DNA from: Rosellinia necatrix
Taxonomy: Eukaryota > Ascomycota > Sordariomycetes > Xylariales > Xylariaceae
Assembly: GCA_021209875.1 (NCBI GenBank)
Contig: JAGYVD010000002.1
Coordinates: 1,674,001-1,738,000 of the forward strand
Direction of reading: 5' to 3'
DNA length: 64,000 nt
The notes beneath the pieces were generated by a model, which saw only the letters and a list, made by a program, of their open reading frames with translations, did not search any database and had not been told where the DNA came from. The translations under genes and the position numbers were made by a program. Positions within the stretch are counted from its first letter, which is position 1; each line of letters starts with the position of its first letter. This document shows positions 1 through 10,937 of this stretch, one piece after another.

Positions 1-740
1 ATCTTACGATTGTTGAAGTTTGTCGCCACTGTTTCCAGTTTAACACGCCCGAATCGCGCGCGAGACGCAGATAGCTCTCGATTGGACTTATGAAGCATGG
101 CTTGTTCGGTATGATGGATATATCGAATAAGGGCCGCTACTATGCATCCTTAGCTTGGTTCTTTTTTTCCTATTTGTTATGTGGCGGGCCATCCGACATC
201 CCCTCCAATCTTTTAATACCACATGTTAGAGGATGAATAAACACGGGTGTATATAGGGGAGTATAAAGGGAGGTGGGTACAGTGCTGTTATTAAACGTAA
301 GCCATTCTTTTATATACCGTGTAGATTCAGAAACGAATTTTGTTAGGAAGATTTTTTAAGTTACTCGAGGCTATACAGAACAGGGGCGACAGTCTACTTG
401 TCTTATACTGCTATAATATAAGATCACTCTTTTCTTACTAATTGATTTATTTATTTCACTAGATGGTTTTTATAAAACTTGCTTTTTAATATCTTATCCT
501 CATCAGGTATATTTTTTAATTAACATCACCATTCGCAGAGCACCAAAGCACTCGTCGTAATGAGGAAAGCTAATCTCAGAATATTCGTTCCTGATCATCC
601 TTTTTACCCTTAGACTATAAAGTAATAGTGTTAGAAGATAATAGTATAACGTAAGGTTCAGGAATAGTTCTGTAAGCCAAAATAGCTGTGTTTCTATATT
701 AAATTTATATTGTAATTATAGTCATGCAAATATAACTAAC
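1..740. other. AT-rich noncoding stretch
   Basis: No supportable gene. From about 290 to 740 the DNA is visibly AT-rich, with many TTTA, TATA and TTAAT runs, unlike the balanced composition elsewhere in the window. It abuts the stop codon of the SRR1-like reading frame, whose C-terminus looks shortened. Decay or repeat-induced point mutation (RIP) is possible but not shown. Confidence 0.5.
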
Positions 741-1292
741 TTACACAAGAAGCGGATAGAGGCCTTCTCTGTCTCTATCATCCCATATGATAATACCTGG
801 GCGGCATATGTCTGCTACAATGTCCCCCACGGGAATATCAGCAGCGATAGACACGAGCACGCTAGACTCGTCCAATTTTAGCAATGCTTCCGGGTCGTTT
901 AGAACGGTTAGTCCGGCCGAGTGTATTACATCTTTATCTCGTTGGGTGTACCCGGGGTCTTGCACATACGTCTCAGATGATACTGAAAGAATGCCACGAT
1001 GAACCAAAATTGAATGAAGGGCAGAAACAAGCACGTGCTGAAGAAAGCGACCTTTATTTATTTGCAACCTGACAATAAGGGGCCCTGGTGCAAGAGCGAT
1101 AACCTTAGTCAAGGTAAAAGGAATTTCGAGTGTAGTGAGAATTTCTTGAAGCTGCGTGTAGCGTTGGCTTGTTTTCCATTGTTGTTCGATAGCCTGGTAG
1201 GTGTTAAGGTCCTCTGTGGGTAGCACAGGCGGTTTCTGATCTATGGAGTGATCGAAGTTGGTCAGGAGCCTAATAGGGGCGTGAATCTGCAT
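741..1292 (-). CDS. SRR1-like domain protein, probably incomplete
   Basis: Single open frame of 183 residues from the first in-frame ATG. The frame stays open further 5', to about 1350, so an upstream exon may exist. The C-terminal half matches the SRR1-like domain pattern common in fungi: a YVQDPGYTQRDKDVI segment, then NDPEALLKLDESSVLVSI, then ADIPVGDIVADI and PGIIIWD. SRR1 is named for a plant circadian/phytochrome factor; in fungi its biochemical role is unknown. The protein stops about 13 residues after IIWD, whereas fungal members usually continue for several dozen residues, so the 3' end appears truncated, next to the AT-rich block. It could be a pseudogene or one exon of a longer gene. 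Family call is from memory, not a search. Confidence 0.55.
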   Translation of the reverse strand: MQIHAPIRLLTNFDHSIDQKPPVLPTEDLNTYQAIEQQWKTSQRYTQLQEILTTLEIPFTLTKVIALAPGPLIVRLQINKGRFLQHVLVSALHSILVHRGILSVSSETYVQDPGYTQRDKDVIHSAGLTVLNDPEALLKLDESSVLVSIAADIPVGDIVADICRPGIIIWDDRDREGLYPLLV

Positions 1293-2414
1293 CGGGAGGT
1301 ACGCCAATTGGGGATCGAATAGGTGTAGGTCTGGGGATGTATAAGTAGTAACGGATTACCCTAGTAGGCATTTTAGCGAAAAAGAGAGGCTAAACTGGTG
1401 AGGAAATCTCTGTGCTGCCGCCGTCTTACCACTTTGAACCACCCAGGACCTGATTTACTCTCGGACGCCTAAGGCTCGGAGGGCGGACAAATATTTCATA
1501 ATCAACTCCATTAACTCCCTTGAGAATAATGTTTCCACCGCTGTCTCGCTCGCCGTCTTGAAAACGCTGAAGCTCTATACTACAGATTGGTGAGTAGTAA
1601 CGCTTCTGTAGAGTCAGTCACTGAATGTGGGGGATAGGTCTCAATAACCATGATGCAACCCCACACTCTGGAGGAGGATGGAGAATAGTGAAAGGAAGAA
1701 GGAAGCCGTTCCCACCGTGTGATGGGCTAGCTTTGAATTAGGCAAGGGGTAATGATCAGGTAGATACTTGCATGTTAGGTGTTAGGTATGTTAGCAATGA
1801 CAGTGGCTACGTAGCTGGTTCAGTGCACAAGGCCAACGGTAAGTACGGCACGGGTCCAGTAGCGCCCCCAAATTTATGCTTAGGAGGGCTGTAGTATGAA
1901 TGTTTGATGTGCAAACACAAAACTAAATTGCCATTAGCAAGAATACTTGTGGTCCGAAACCAACCCCAACCGTCGTACAACCGCTCTAGCCTTCATGCAA
2001 GAGGGAAAGGGTACCTAGTTTAGGCTGGTCGGATATCAGACGACCCAGTATTTCTCTAAGTAGAGGACTGTTGTTAATTGTACCTAGGTACCTAGGTATT
2101 AATTGATATTGGTGAAGAAGGGTGAATTTTATTTGATGGGACTCATATATCGTGAGGCAGATACTACCTAGGTAGGTAGATAGATAGTTATAGGCTAATC
2201 CGGGCACCGTACCTAGCATGTACTTATCAGGAGCACAGCTAGGTAGGTACATACCTACCTACTTAAGTAGATGGTGGGTACTGGATGTAGTGTATGTATG
2301 CCGAGGGAAAGCCCCACCGAACTCGATCCGAAGCCGCTTCCTTGGCTCCCGAATCCATGATAAACCGACCTTTTTAGATTCGTGCAACGTTCCTGACGAG
2401 CAGGATTCCTCACC
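1293..2414. other. Intergenic region, promoter of the D-2-HG dehydrogenase gene
   Basis: No supportable gene. The 3' half holds a cluster of TACCTAGG/TAGGTA motifs (annotated separately). The D-2-hydroxyglutarate dehydrogenase start codon follows in a good CACCATGG context. Confidence 0.5.
2077..2270. repeat. TACCTA/TAGGTA tetranucleotide cluster upstream of the D-2-HG dehydrogenase gene
   Basis: Interrupted copies of CCTA/TAGG: tacctaggtacctaggta near 2079, ctacctaggtaggtag near 2163, and ctaggtaggtacatacctac near 2238. The motif is self-complementary, so the block is full of short palindromes. Similar clusters recur in many intergenic regions of this window. Confidence 0.75.
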
Positions 2415-4117
2415 ATGGCCTGCAGATCCAGACTAGCGCCAATCGCCCGGCGCGTGTCGACTCCCGGGCTGTTGAGGGCTGCTCGTCCCTCTAACATCAA
2501 CAGCATTAAAGCCCTCCGTTGCCTCTCGAGCACACCGGCCAGACGCTTCCGAGATTCGGCGCCCCGGCGAGGGAAATTCACCACCGACAGCTACCCCGAG
2601 ATCAAGCGCGATCCGCGCTTCTCCCGGATCACCGCCGACCATGTGGCCTACTTCCGCGGCCTGCTGGGCAAGGACTCGGCGCTCATCGACGGCGTCACCG
2701 CCGACGTCTCGGCCGACGACATGGAGCCCTATAACGGCGATTGGATGAGGAAGTACCGTGGTCACTGCCAGCTCGTGCTGAAGCCCGCGTCCACGGAGGA
2801 AGTCAGCAAGATCTTGAAGTACTGTAACGACAACATGCTAGCCGTCGTGCCGCAGGGCGGAAATACCGGTCTGGTCGGGGGTTCGGTGCCCGTGTTTGAT
2901 GAGATCGTCGTTAGTACGAGTCGCATGAACCAGATCCAGTCCTTTGATGAAGTAAGCGGTGTCCTGGTGGCCGATGCCGGTGTCGTGTTGGAGGTTGCGG
3001 ACCAATTCCTCGCTGGGAAGGGATATCTGTTTCCTCTCGATCTCGGCGCGAAAGGCTCTTGTCATATCGGCGGTAATGTGGCCACCAACGCTGGCGGCCT
3101 GCGCCTTCTCCGATACGGAAGCTTACACGGGAACGTTCTCGGTTTACAAGCCGTCTTACCTAACGGTACGATAGTAGACGACCTCTGCACGCTCCGCAAG
3201 AACAATACTGGCTATGATCTCAAGCAGCTGTTCATCGGCGGTGAGGGCACCATTGGCATGATCACCAAGGTTTCAATACAGTGCTCCCAAAGACCCAAGG
3301 CGGTCAATGTCGCGTTCCTCGGCGCCGACTCCTTCGAGAAGATTCAACAAGCTTTCAGAGAGGCCAAGTCCCAGCTGTCCGAGATCCTCTCAGCCTTCGA
3401 GCTGATGGATTCCTATAGCCAGGACATGGTACACAGGGTGCGCCAGAACAAGCGGCCCCTAGACGGCGAGCACCCGTTCTACTGCCTCATCGAGACTAGC
3501 GGGTCTAATTCGGAGCATGATGCCGAAAAACTCGAGAAATTTCTCGAGGACGTCATGTCCAAAGACATCATTGCCGATGGCGTTTTAGCGCAAGACGAAA
3601 CACAGATCAAATCTTTGTGGAGCCAGCGGGAAGGCATTACCGAATGCGTAGGGCACTTTGGAGGCACTTACAAATATGACGTTTCCATACCACTAAAGGA
3701 TCTATATAGGCTAGTCGACGAGACTAGGGAAAGGATCGAAGCAGCCGGCCTAAAAGGTGATACCGACGAATTCCCCGTCGTTGAAGTTGTCGGGTACGGT
3801 CATATGGGTGACTGTAACCTGCACCTCAACATTGCCGTTCGGAGATACGACAAGCGCGTCGAGGAGGTGTTGGAACCGTTCGTATACGAATGGATTGGCA
3901 AGATCAACGGAAGTATTAGTGCCGAGCATGGCATCGGCATAGCCAAGAAGAAGTATCTCGGATTCAGCAGAAACGATACTATGATTGATCTTATGAAGCA
4001 AGTCAAGAAGTTATACGACCCGGTAAGTTTTCTACATCACGAGTGTTGATCATCGAAAGGTACGACTACTAACGTATAATGCAGAACGGGATTATGAATC
4101 CTTATAAGTATATATAG
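2415..4117 (+). CDS. D-2-hydroxyglutarate dehydrogenase (Dld2/D2HGDH type), mitochondrial
   Basis: FAD-linked oxidoreductase expected to oxidise D-2-hydroxyglutarate (possibly D-lactate) to the 2-oxo acid in mitochondria. Exon 1 is 2415-4022; a 62-bp intron (GTAAGT to GCAG, with a TACTAAC-type branch site near 4070) leads to a short last exon, 4085-4117, ending NGIMNPYKYI. Total 546 residues, normal for the family. The N-terminus (residues 1-55) is rich in R, S and A with few acids, as in a mitochondrial presequence. The FAD PP-loop is PQGGNTGLVGGSVP; the second FAD signature is GSCHIGGNVATNAGGLRLLRYGS-like, typical of D2HGDH rather than Dld1. C-terminal metal/substrate motifs are GHMGDCNLHLN and SAEHGIG. 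The cysteine in GDCNLHLN replaces the usual glycine. A cytosolic Dld3-like paralogue is less likely given the presequence. Confidence 0.93.
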
Positions 4118-4730
4118 AGCGTAGATGGTAGTGTATTGAACAAAACTAGTGTATATCTCATTCAAAATTGATGATCTTGAGCGTTCTCAATATTTGAGTT
4201 TGACTCATCTACGAGGAGCCATGTTGTAGGGTAGCTGAACAAGACAATATAGGTACTCCCACGCTTTTGCATTACTTATATATATAAATCAGCAGTTAGT
4301 TATCTAACTAAAGCCAATGTAAGATGTAAGCCAAACATGAGTAAAAGCCACAAGCCAATCACATGGCTATTAAGCCTAATATAATTGCGCCACTTTCAGA
4401 TGTAAAACCTATAACCTTAGCCAATCCTAGGTAGCAGACCACCATCGGCGATAAGATAAGGTTACCTTGAAATTTACTTGCCAAACCAGAAAGAAGGAAG
4501 ACAAATAGATAAATGAATGCCTACCCAACTAAAACATCAATTACACTACTCCCACAACCAAACCGGCCCCGAGACATCAGTGCCGAACCCGACCCGACCC
4601 GACCGCGGCCCCTCAATCCGACCTCCTAAATCTCCCCCCGGGACTCCTCTTCCGGTCGAGATCACAAAAAAAAACAAAAAAACGCCACATCCTCCCGCCC
4701 TCAACCCAACAGACAAGCCCACCGCCCACC
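4118..4730. other. Intergenic: 3' end of the D-2-HG dehydrogenase gene and TIM8 promoter
   Basis: No gene seen. The last 200 bases before the TIM8 start are C-rich with A-tracts (near 4669-4681), a common look for promoters of constitutively expressed fungal genes. No clear TATA box near the start. Confidence 0.4.
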
Positions 4731-5129
4731 ATGGATAACCTCTCGCTCGACTCGGCCGACGTCGACAAGCTCAATGACAAAGACAAGTCGGAGCTGCGTC
4801 AATTTCTCCAGAACGAGAACCAGAAGGCCCGCATACAAGCTAGTGTGTCGTCCCTCCCCTTCCCGAAGATCCGCTTTGCTTGAATTTCTCTCTTTGCGGT
4901 ACCTACTACGTACGCACTTGGGTGGACCGGGACGCTCTTGCTAACGCTGGGTTTCCCTTTCTTTTCAGCCGTCCACTCCCTGACCGACGTTTGCTTCAGG
5001 AAATGCATCACAGGCACGATTAAGAACAGCAAGCTCGACAAGGCAGAGGATAGTTGCATGGCCAATTGCGCTGAGCGCTTCTTCGATGTCAGCTCGTTGA
5101 CGATGAAGCACCTGCAAAACATGCGCTAA
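4731..5129 (+). CDS. TIM8: Mitochondrial import inner membrane translocase subunit Tim8
   Basis: Small Tim chaperone of the intermembrane space. With Tim13 it forms the hexamer that escorts hydrophobic precursors to the TIM22 and SAM machineries. Exon 1 is 4731-4842 and exon 2 is 4969-5129; the intron has a GTGTGT donor, a GCTAAC branch site near 4940 and a TTTTCAG acceptor. The joint is phase 1 and gives ...[17 protein letters not shown]. The 90-residue length is typical. The twin CX3C signature is present (CFRKC, then CMANC), and the [10 protein letters not shown] and FFDVS segments are typical of Tim8 rather than Tim9, 10 or 13. Start chosen at ATG in a CACCATGG context; the exon 1 residues [14 protein letters not shown] match the usual Tim8 N-terminal style. 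No cleavable presequence is expected. Confidence 0.95.
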
Positions 5130-5533
5130 AGCTAACCGAACCCAATCCCTTTGGGCACACACACAACTCACTCAGTCACGTCATATCCTGACTATATATA
5201 TATACCCTCTGTGAATATTCGTAGCTCAGCTAGGAGCTCCGGATCATGGGGACTTAGGCATGTACGAATACATATCTTCACACCGAGAAGCCGTGAATGC
5301 TAGTAGGCGGGTCACGTTATACGAGTAAAATATAAATATGAGGCGAAGCCACAAATCGCATTCGCATTCCCGGGCGTGTGGGGGTCACTTTTTGTTCATT
5401 AAACACATAAACCTGATCCTAGGCAACGCCGTTCTTAATGCAAGTTTGATTTGGCTCGGAGCGCATCTGGTACACTCGATACGAGCAGCATAATCCCTGT
5501 ACACCCCATGTCCCATCCGACGAAAACAATCGT
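5130..5533. other. Short convergent intergenic region (TIM8 / uL23)
   Basis: Contains both 3' ends and a short ACACAC/TATATATA stretch near 5158-5205. No further gene seen. Confidence 0.4.
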
Positions 5534-6757
5534 TTAGACCAGCGCAAGCTTGGTAGCAGCGATATCGAGGGCATCAACATCGGGGGTAAGTTTGCAGTAG
5601 GCCTTCTTCTATATTTAGGGATTAAGAATTAGCACCTATCAGTTTTATATGGCCATGTGATACGACACTGAGGAGGAGGGTTGAGAACGCACCTTGCCAT
5701 CGGGACGGATTAGTGTGTTGATCTTAACGACATCGATCTCGTATAGCGTCTTCAAGGCTTGCTTGATTTGAGCCTTGTTGGCCTTTACGTCTACGATGAA
5801 CTACACGACCGTTAGTTTCGTTATTGCCAGAGAAATAGTGGTCTCCGGATCGGCCACAGGGGAAGCGCATGCACATACCACAATGGTGTTATGTTCCTCA
5901 ATTCGCTTCATGGCAGACTCGGTATTAAGCGGGTGGACAATGATCTTCATTCAAATTAGTACACGTTTTCAACCTGCTTGGCCTCCGGTATGGTACTCAC
6001 CTTGTGCGCATCCAGACGAGGCTCCGAGGGGATAGATTTGCGATGATCTACTGGCTATTAATATGCGATGTCATGGCTCGGAAGGTGCGGTTCATTATTT
6101 GCCCGGTACAGCCGCATCTCGCGATGAGCAGGTGGGAGAAGTAACGTACTACCCAATCATTAGCCCAATGTTTAAAGGGATACTCTGAGAGTACAGGAGT
6201 ATAGGATAAAGGAAATTGGACGTACCACTTAGGAGCTCTGGAAAGAGTCAAGGTCCTATGGACTGTATTAATACGGGTCGCGTTCGAGAAACTCGCGAGC
6301 CGAGAGCAGCATCGGACTGCGCAGTGATCGACTTACTTAGGGCGGTGGAATCTATGAGCCTCGGGTCAGCATTTGGGCCGTATTGAATTCATACAGGGAC
6401 GGCGTCTTACGTAGTGGAAGTCCGGACCGCTCTCTTCTTATGAGCATGATCACCCTTGAGCTTAGGGATAGTTAGCAAGCTGTCAAGAGAAACATCCTGT
6501 CGCAGGGTGGGCTCTGGGAGGGACATACGGCGGCCTTGGCAGCGGCCGAAGCCTGCTTCAAGCCCTTGCCTACGTTGAAAAGCATCAGCATACGCTCTGG
6601 TTAACAGAACTACGCAACATTGTCTACTGCTGATGCGACAGACGGGCCGAGCTCATGCGGATAACAGCCTTTGGAGGCATATCATATCGGAGGGGCGACG
6701 AGATCGTCGACGGGAGCAGGCTCATGTAGTACCTTTGGTAGAGACTTTGGGACCCAT
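5534..6757 (-). CDS. 60S ribosomal protein uL23 (L25/L23a), nine exons
   Basis: Large-subunit ribosomal protein lining the polypeptide exit tunnel mouth, docking site for SRP and other nascent-chain factors. Exons on the minus strand, in coding order: 6733-6757, 6529-6569, 6411-6460, 6337-6351, 6226-6255, 6001-6047, 5879-5944, 5693-5800 and 5534-5608. The protein reads [14 protein letters not shown]..., then [69 protein letters not shown], and ends [15 protein letters not shown]: unmistakable uL23 at about 151 residues. Exon 4 is a 15-nt microexon. The exon 5/exon 6 joint does not close in frame with the visible donor (...AAGTG|GTACGT) and acceptor (TAG|ATCATCGC): one base too many, 457 nt in total. 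Either the base is an assembly error or the donor is noncanonical. Dense introns in the 5' half are typical of ribosomal protein genes. Confidence 0.93.
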
Positions 6758-7256
6758 TTTGTCGGAGTTGGGAATTGGCGGCCGGATGGTGAGGTTGTCG
6801 TCGTCGTCGGTTGTCGTGGGCGGGATGGTCAGTCTAAAAAAGAGGAATTTCGCCAAAGTCAATTTTTGGTCTCTACAATTACCTAGGAATTGTGGTGGAG
6901 CGCTTAGGGTAGAACGGGTTATCAGTGGTCCGAGCGTCGTGATACGATAGTCGATAAGCCGCCCGATAAGCTTCCATTCTAAAGCTGATTGGAGACGCAC
7001 TGACCACTCCCTTACTATAAGCAGTCGATAACTAATAACCTCGAGAGAGGTTAGGTGCAAGCACTCAGATAGGTTTCAGTGCACTAGATAGGAGCTCAGT
7101 TTCAACATTGAATAAAACTACCTACCTACCTACCTAGGTACTTATCTGACCTAGGCACTAACTTCCCTGGACAGGTAGGTTGAACACCACGAGTTGCTAC
7201 GTTCACAGTATTTGTATAACGAGTCTCCGAGACAAATACATTTCGACCGGGAAAAT
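6758..7256. promoter_or_regulatory. Shared divergent promoter of uL23 and BMT2
   Basis: About 500 bp separate the two divergent start codons, one for a ribosomal protein and one for a 25S rRNA methyltransferase. Near 7118-7150 it holds ACCTACCTACCTACCTAGGT, the same tetranucleotide cluster found at other gene starts. Co-regulation of ribosome biogenesis genes from this region is inferred, not shown. Confidence 0.5.
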
Positions 7257-8129
7257 ATGATTGTAAAAAGGAAAAAAGGAGCTACTAAAAATTTGGCCCA
7301 AGGACGGCCGCCTACGGTCCAAAAATCAAGATCGATATCACGCAGGGCTACACGAAGCCTCATCAACTCCATCCACCAACTCGAGAAGAAGAAGGCGCAA
7401 GCTGCTGCCAAGGGGGACAAGACTGCCGAGGCTGCAGCCACCGCCGAAATTGCTGCCTTGGGCGGCATCCAGAAATACCAACAAGCCAGTCTCCAGGGCC
7501 AGCGCAATGATCGTGGTGGTGACAGTTCGCGAGTCTTAATGGAGTGGCTCAAACCCGAGCTCTCTACGTCTGGCGTCAAGCCGAGTGGTTCAGTGCGTAT
7601 GCTCGAGATCGGCGCTCTCAGCACAACAAACGAGTGCTCGAGGAGCGGTTTCTTTGACATGGAAAGGATCGACCTCAATAGCCAGGGCGAGGGCATCCTG
7701 CAACAGGATTTCATGAAGCGGCCACTACCGAGCGACGACACACACGCCTTCGACATTATCAGCTTGTCGCTAGTGCTGAACTTTGTCCCTGATGCTCGAG
7801 GCCGAGGTGGCATGCTGCTCAGAACGCTAGATTTTCTGAGAAAACCATGCACGACGGAGCCACATGATGCATTTCCATGCCTGTTTCTAGTCTTGCCCGC
7901 TCCTTGTGTCACAAATTCAAGATACACCGATGAGCCACTGTTGGAGAGGATAATGAACGCTCTCGGGTACGTCAAGACGCGCAGCAAGATCACGCAAAAG
8001 CTGGTCTACTACCTCTGGAAGAGGATGTTACACGTCCCAGCTATAACCCCCACCTTCAAAAAGGTGGAGATACGCCCCGGCCCGACGAGAAATAACTTCT
8101 CCATTATCATCGATGGCTCAAAGGATTGA
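7257..8129 (+). CDS. BMT2: 25S rRNA adenine-N(1) methyltransferase Bmt2
   Basis: Nucleolar Rossmann-fold SAM methyltransferase; the yeast protein makes m1A in 25S rRNA. No introns. I chose the ATG at 7257 because MIVKRKKGATKNLAQGRPP fits the basic Bmt2 N-terminus; the frame is open 63 bases further 5' but without ATG. 290 residues, normal for filamentous fungi. Visible family features: KATR-like segment SRRATRSLINS HHQ-type helix followed by a lysine/alanine-rich linker; GGIQKYQQASLQGQ; RGGDSSRVLMEWL; the SAM-binding MLEIGALSTTNE; acidic loop ERIDLNSQ; QQDFMKRPLP; FDIISLSLVLNFVPD; RGGMLLRT. Divergent from uL23, which suggests joint regulation of ribosome assembly. Confidence 0.92.
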   Translation: MIVKRKKGATKNLAQGRPPTVQKSRSISRRATRSLINSIHQLEKKKAQAAAKGDKTAEAAATAEIAALGGIQKYQQASLQGQRNDRGGDSSRVLMEWLKPELSTSGVKPSGSVRMLEIGALSTTNECSRSGFFDMERIDLNSQGEGILQQDFMKRPLPSDDTHAFDIISLSLVLNFVPDARGRGGMLLRTLDFLRKPCTTEPHDAFPCLFLVLPAPCVTNSRYTDEPLLERIMNALGYVKTRSKITQKLVYYLWKRMLHVPAITPTFKKVEIRPGPTRNNFSIIIDGSKD

Positions 8130-10937
8130 GAAGGGTAGGTGAGAGTCAGCTGTCCGGCTTTCGGAATCACCTTCTCAGCCACCACGCTCCACCGGAAGCT
8201 ACGCGCCGATACGGATGGCTTCATAGGTTGTCAGTCCGCGTCAGGTTGTCGTAGTACTCGCCTGATAAATTCAATGCGAATAATATCCACCAAGTCAACA
8301 ATCCTCGGCCAATCCCACGAGCTTCGTCTCTGCTTAGTTCAGCAATCTATTCGCGACCGTTTAGGATTTATCGACTTTATCAAATTCCTCTAACGCCAAC
8401 GTGACCCCAACGGTCCACCGCTTAGAGCCCCGTCGTTAGGTAGATCGCCACTAGGCCACCACTCGTTCTACGGTTACCCCGCAACCACACCAACCTCCAA
8501 ATACGGAGGGGGCTAAGGACAGAGTGCTGGACCAACGAGGTGACGCAAACCGGAGTCAGACGACTTCGATATGCCGGCGCCGTTCGTTCGTTCGTTCGTT
8601 AGTTCATTTGACAATTTGGAGATCCCGATTCGGCCGTCAGCGTGAAGGGAATATGAATGCGCGGTGATCAGGGTCCCTGTCACCGTGGGATAAGACTGGC
8701 GCAAAGCGAATAGAAACCCATCACCATTCTTCCACCGCGTTCCAGTCGATCCTATCTTCGATCCCAGCTCAATCAGCCGAACAGGGATGGGAGTAATACC
8801 AAAGACGGGGCTCGGGCGGTACAGTCGATTGATTAGTTGCTTCAATCCCCAAAGATTCGTTTGACTTCGTTCGCCATCTAGCCGATATCGAGAAATCTTG
8901 ATAATACTTAGCTCCAGTGTCCAGTGGTGTGTTCATTGTAAATACCTCGACACATACACCACGTTTAGGAAATCCAATTTGAGGTAGCCGAGAGCGAGGA
9001 GATCCTGCGAGCACATCATGCGATCGTGGGACGACATCGGCTAACTTAAAGCGCGTTTATCGCGTGATGCCTTTATGCATCGCCCAAACAAACGCTTCTT
9101 CGTTCCGTGGAATTCGATTATACTTGATACCCGTTTCATCCAATCATTCGATTATTGAACACCAATAAACTAGACGATTGCAATACCTTATCTCCGGCAT
9201 AGTGCAAGAGGACAAATATGCAAGGAGAGTGTGTGGGCAAGCCCAGCATCTCTCCTTGTCCCTGGAGCACGCGATCTGCGCCGGGGATGCCACGGTCACT
9301 TAACCGACAGGTAAGTACGTAATGGCCTATTTGGCAAAATGTTGGGGAAACCCAACCAAGTGTACACCATTGGCGGTAGTGGCCCTACAGGACGCGTGAG
9401 GCCGATCGAGACCTCTGTCGTTGAAGCGCACTTGGGGCGTGACATCTGTCGGCCGTTAGGGAAGCTCGCAGGGTCCCCATTTAAATGCCATGCGGGATCT
9501 CAGTCGATCCAGTGTATAGGCAGCAGTACCATGTGCTCGTAGCCCGTATGAAAATGCCTCCTCATATTAAGTTAAAGCAGATAGATTAATAGCTGGAGAC
9601 TACTAAACAACGCCAATGTACAAGTATTACACTATAGTGTAGAGTGTTGACTTATCCACAGTCACGGTATCACCATTCGGGACAATCCGTGATGTGGTAG
9701 CCGTAGCCCATATCGTACATTGGTGGTATTCGTTTCAACTCTTCAATCAAGATATCTAAAGGAATTGCTTCTTCCGGGCGAGAAGCCGGGCTTACGTGTG
9801 GCCGAGCCTTTGTCATTTAGTCCATGCATTGAGGATTTGGGGATGTCTGTCTCGCATACGTCAGGAGGTGGGTTAGATGTTCATTTTCATGCCGTTGGTA
9901 GGCTTCATCCATTCAGCATCCCGAAACCTCTACCGCCAAAGCTGCATACCTAGTATATGGGTCCTTGCCACGTACTCCTCCGCGTAGCATTTCTCGATGG
10001 TCGTCTATTTGCTCTCCCCCTCCCCCCCTTTTTCATCGTCTGCCTGTTTTTACACTAGCAACTGGCTCTCTGTAGCGTTGGGTAGTTTACAGTGTCTTGC
10101 GATATCGGGTCTACTGCAATCCAATAGGTTTTGGCTCGGAGCATAATCGCATCCATGGGCCACGAGAGCGACCCGGTTATACATAGCCGGGCTTTATTGA
10201 GAAGACAACCTGAAGCGTATGGTATGTCCTTAGTGTAGTATTTTAACGCTTTGGTAATCTACACCTAACTGGGAAGTACACACATGCGCTAGGTATAGGG
10301 TAGGTCCGGCTTCCCATATCGGTATCCCCTCGTATACTTAAGTGTACATTGGGGAAAATATTCCAGCCTTTATTTTATGGACGATCAGCGGCCAAGGTCT
10401 CCCGCAATATTGCAACCGGACTATATACCTTCTCGCGTGGGATTATCTCTGACGATTCGTTATGACATATATGCGGTGGAAATGGCCTCAGCTACGCTAC
10501 GGTACATTACAGGTAGCTTCTTCTAGCCTCCACCAAATTCCACACATGTTTTGTTTATTAGTGCAGCTGCCGCTGCTCGACCGGGGATGGCCACTGTGTG
10601 AAGAAGATAAAGAAAACTATCAATCATGGTGAATATCCTCCCATAGCCATGGCCCCGGGAAATACGGGCATAGTATACTAGTCCCGAATCTCTACTCATG
10701 TTTATATCAACTAACCTTGTAGCTTACCATAATTGAAAACACCCATAGAAGTAGCTTTGACCTCAACTACAGCAGGTTGAACCGGATTTAAGTTGCCCGA
10801 AGACACTTCCTACATGATTGCATATTACGAATTTACACCTCAGAATACGCCGCCATCCTCTAATTCGTTATACATGAGGGTTTCTCTAAATCACATCCAC
10901 ATTTGATGACCTCCAAGAGGCTGGTTCCGAAGGGCGC
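8130..10937. other. 2.8-kb intergenic region, no supported gene
   Basis: Only short open frames without a recognisable protein. Small features: an imperfect (GTTC)n run near 8580-8600 and a C-run near 10016-10030. It lies between the 3' ends of BMT2 and the enolase-phosphatase gene, unusually long for a convergent gap here, so an undetected noncoding or fast-evolving gene is possible. Confidence 0.4.

Noticed and set aside
7151..7993. 280-codon antisense frame over BMT2
   Set aside because: The plus-strand frame carries clear Bmt2 motifs; the antisense product has none.
8513..9014. Overlapping minus-strand frames near 8.5-9 kb
   Set aside because: Short, no recognisable product and no closing exons; tested as remnants but nothing matches.
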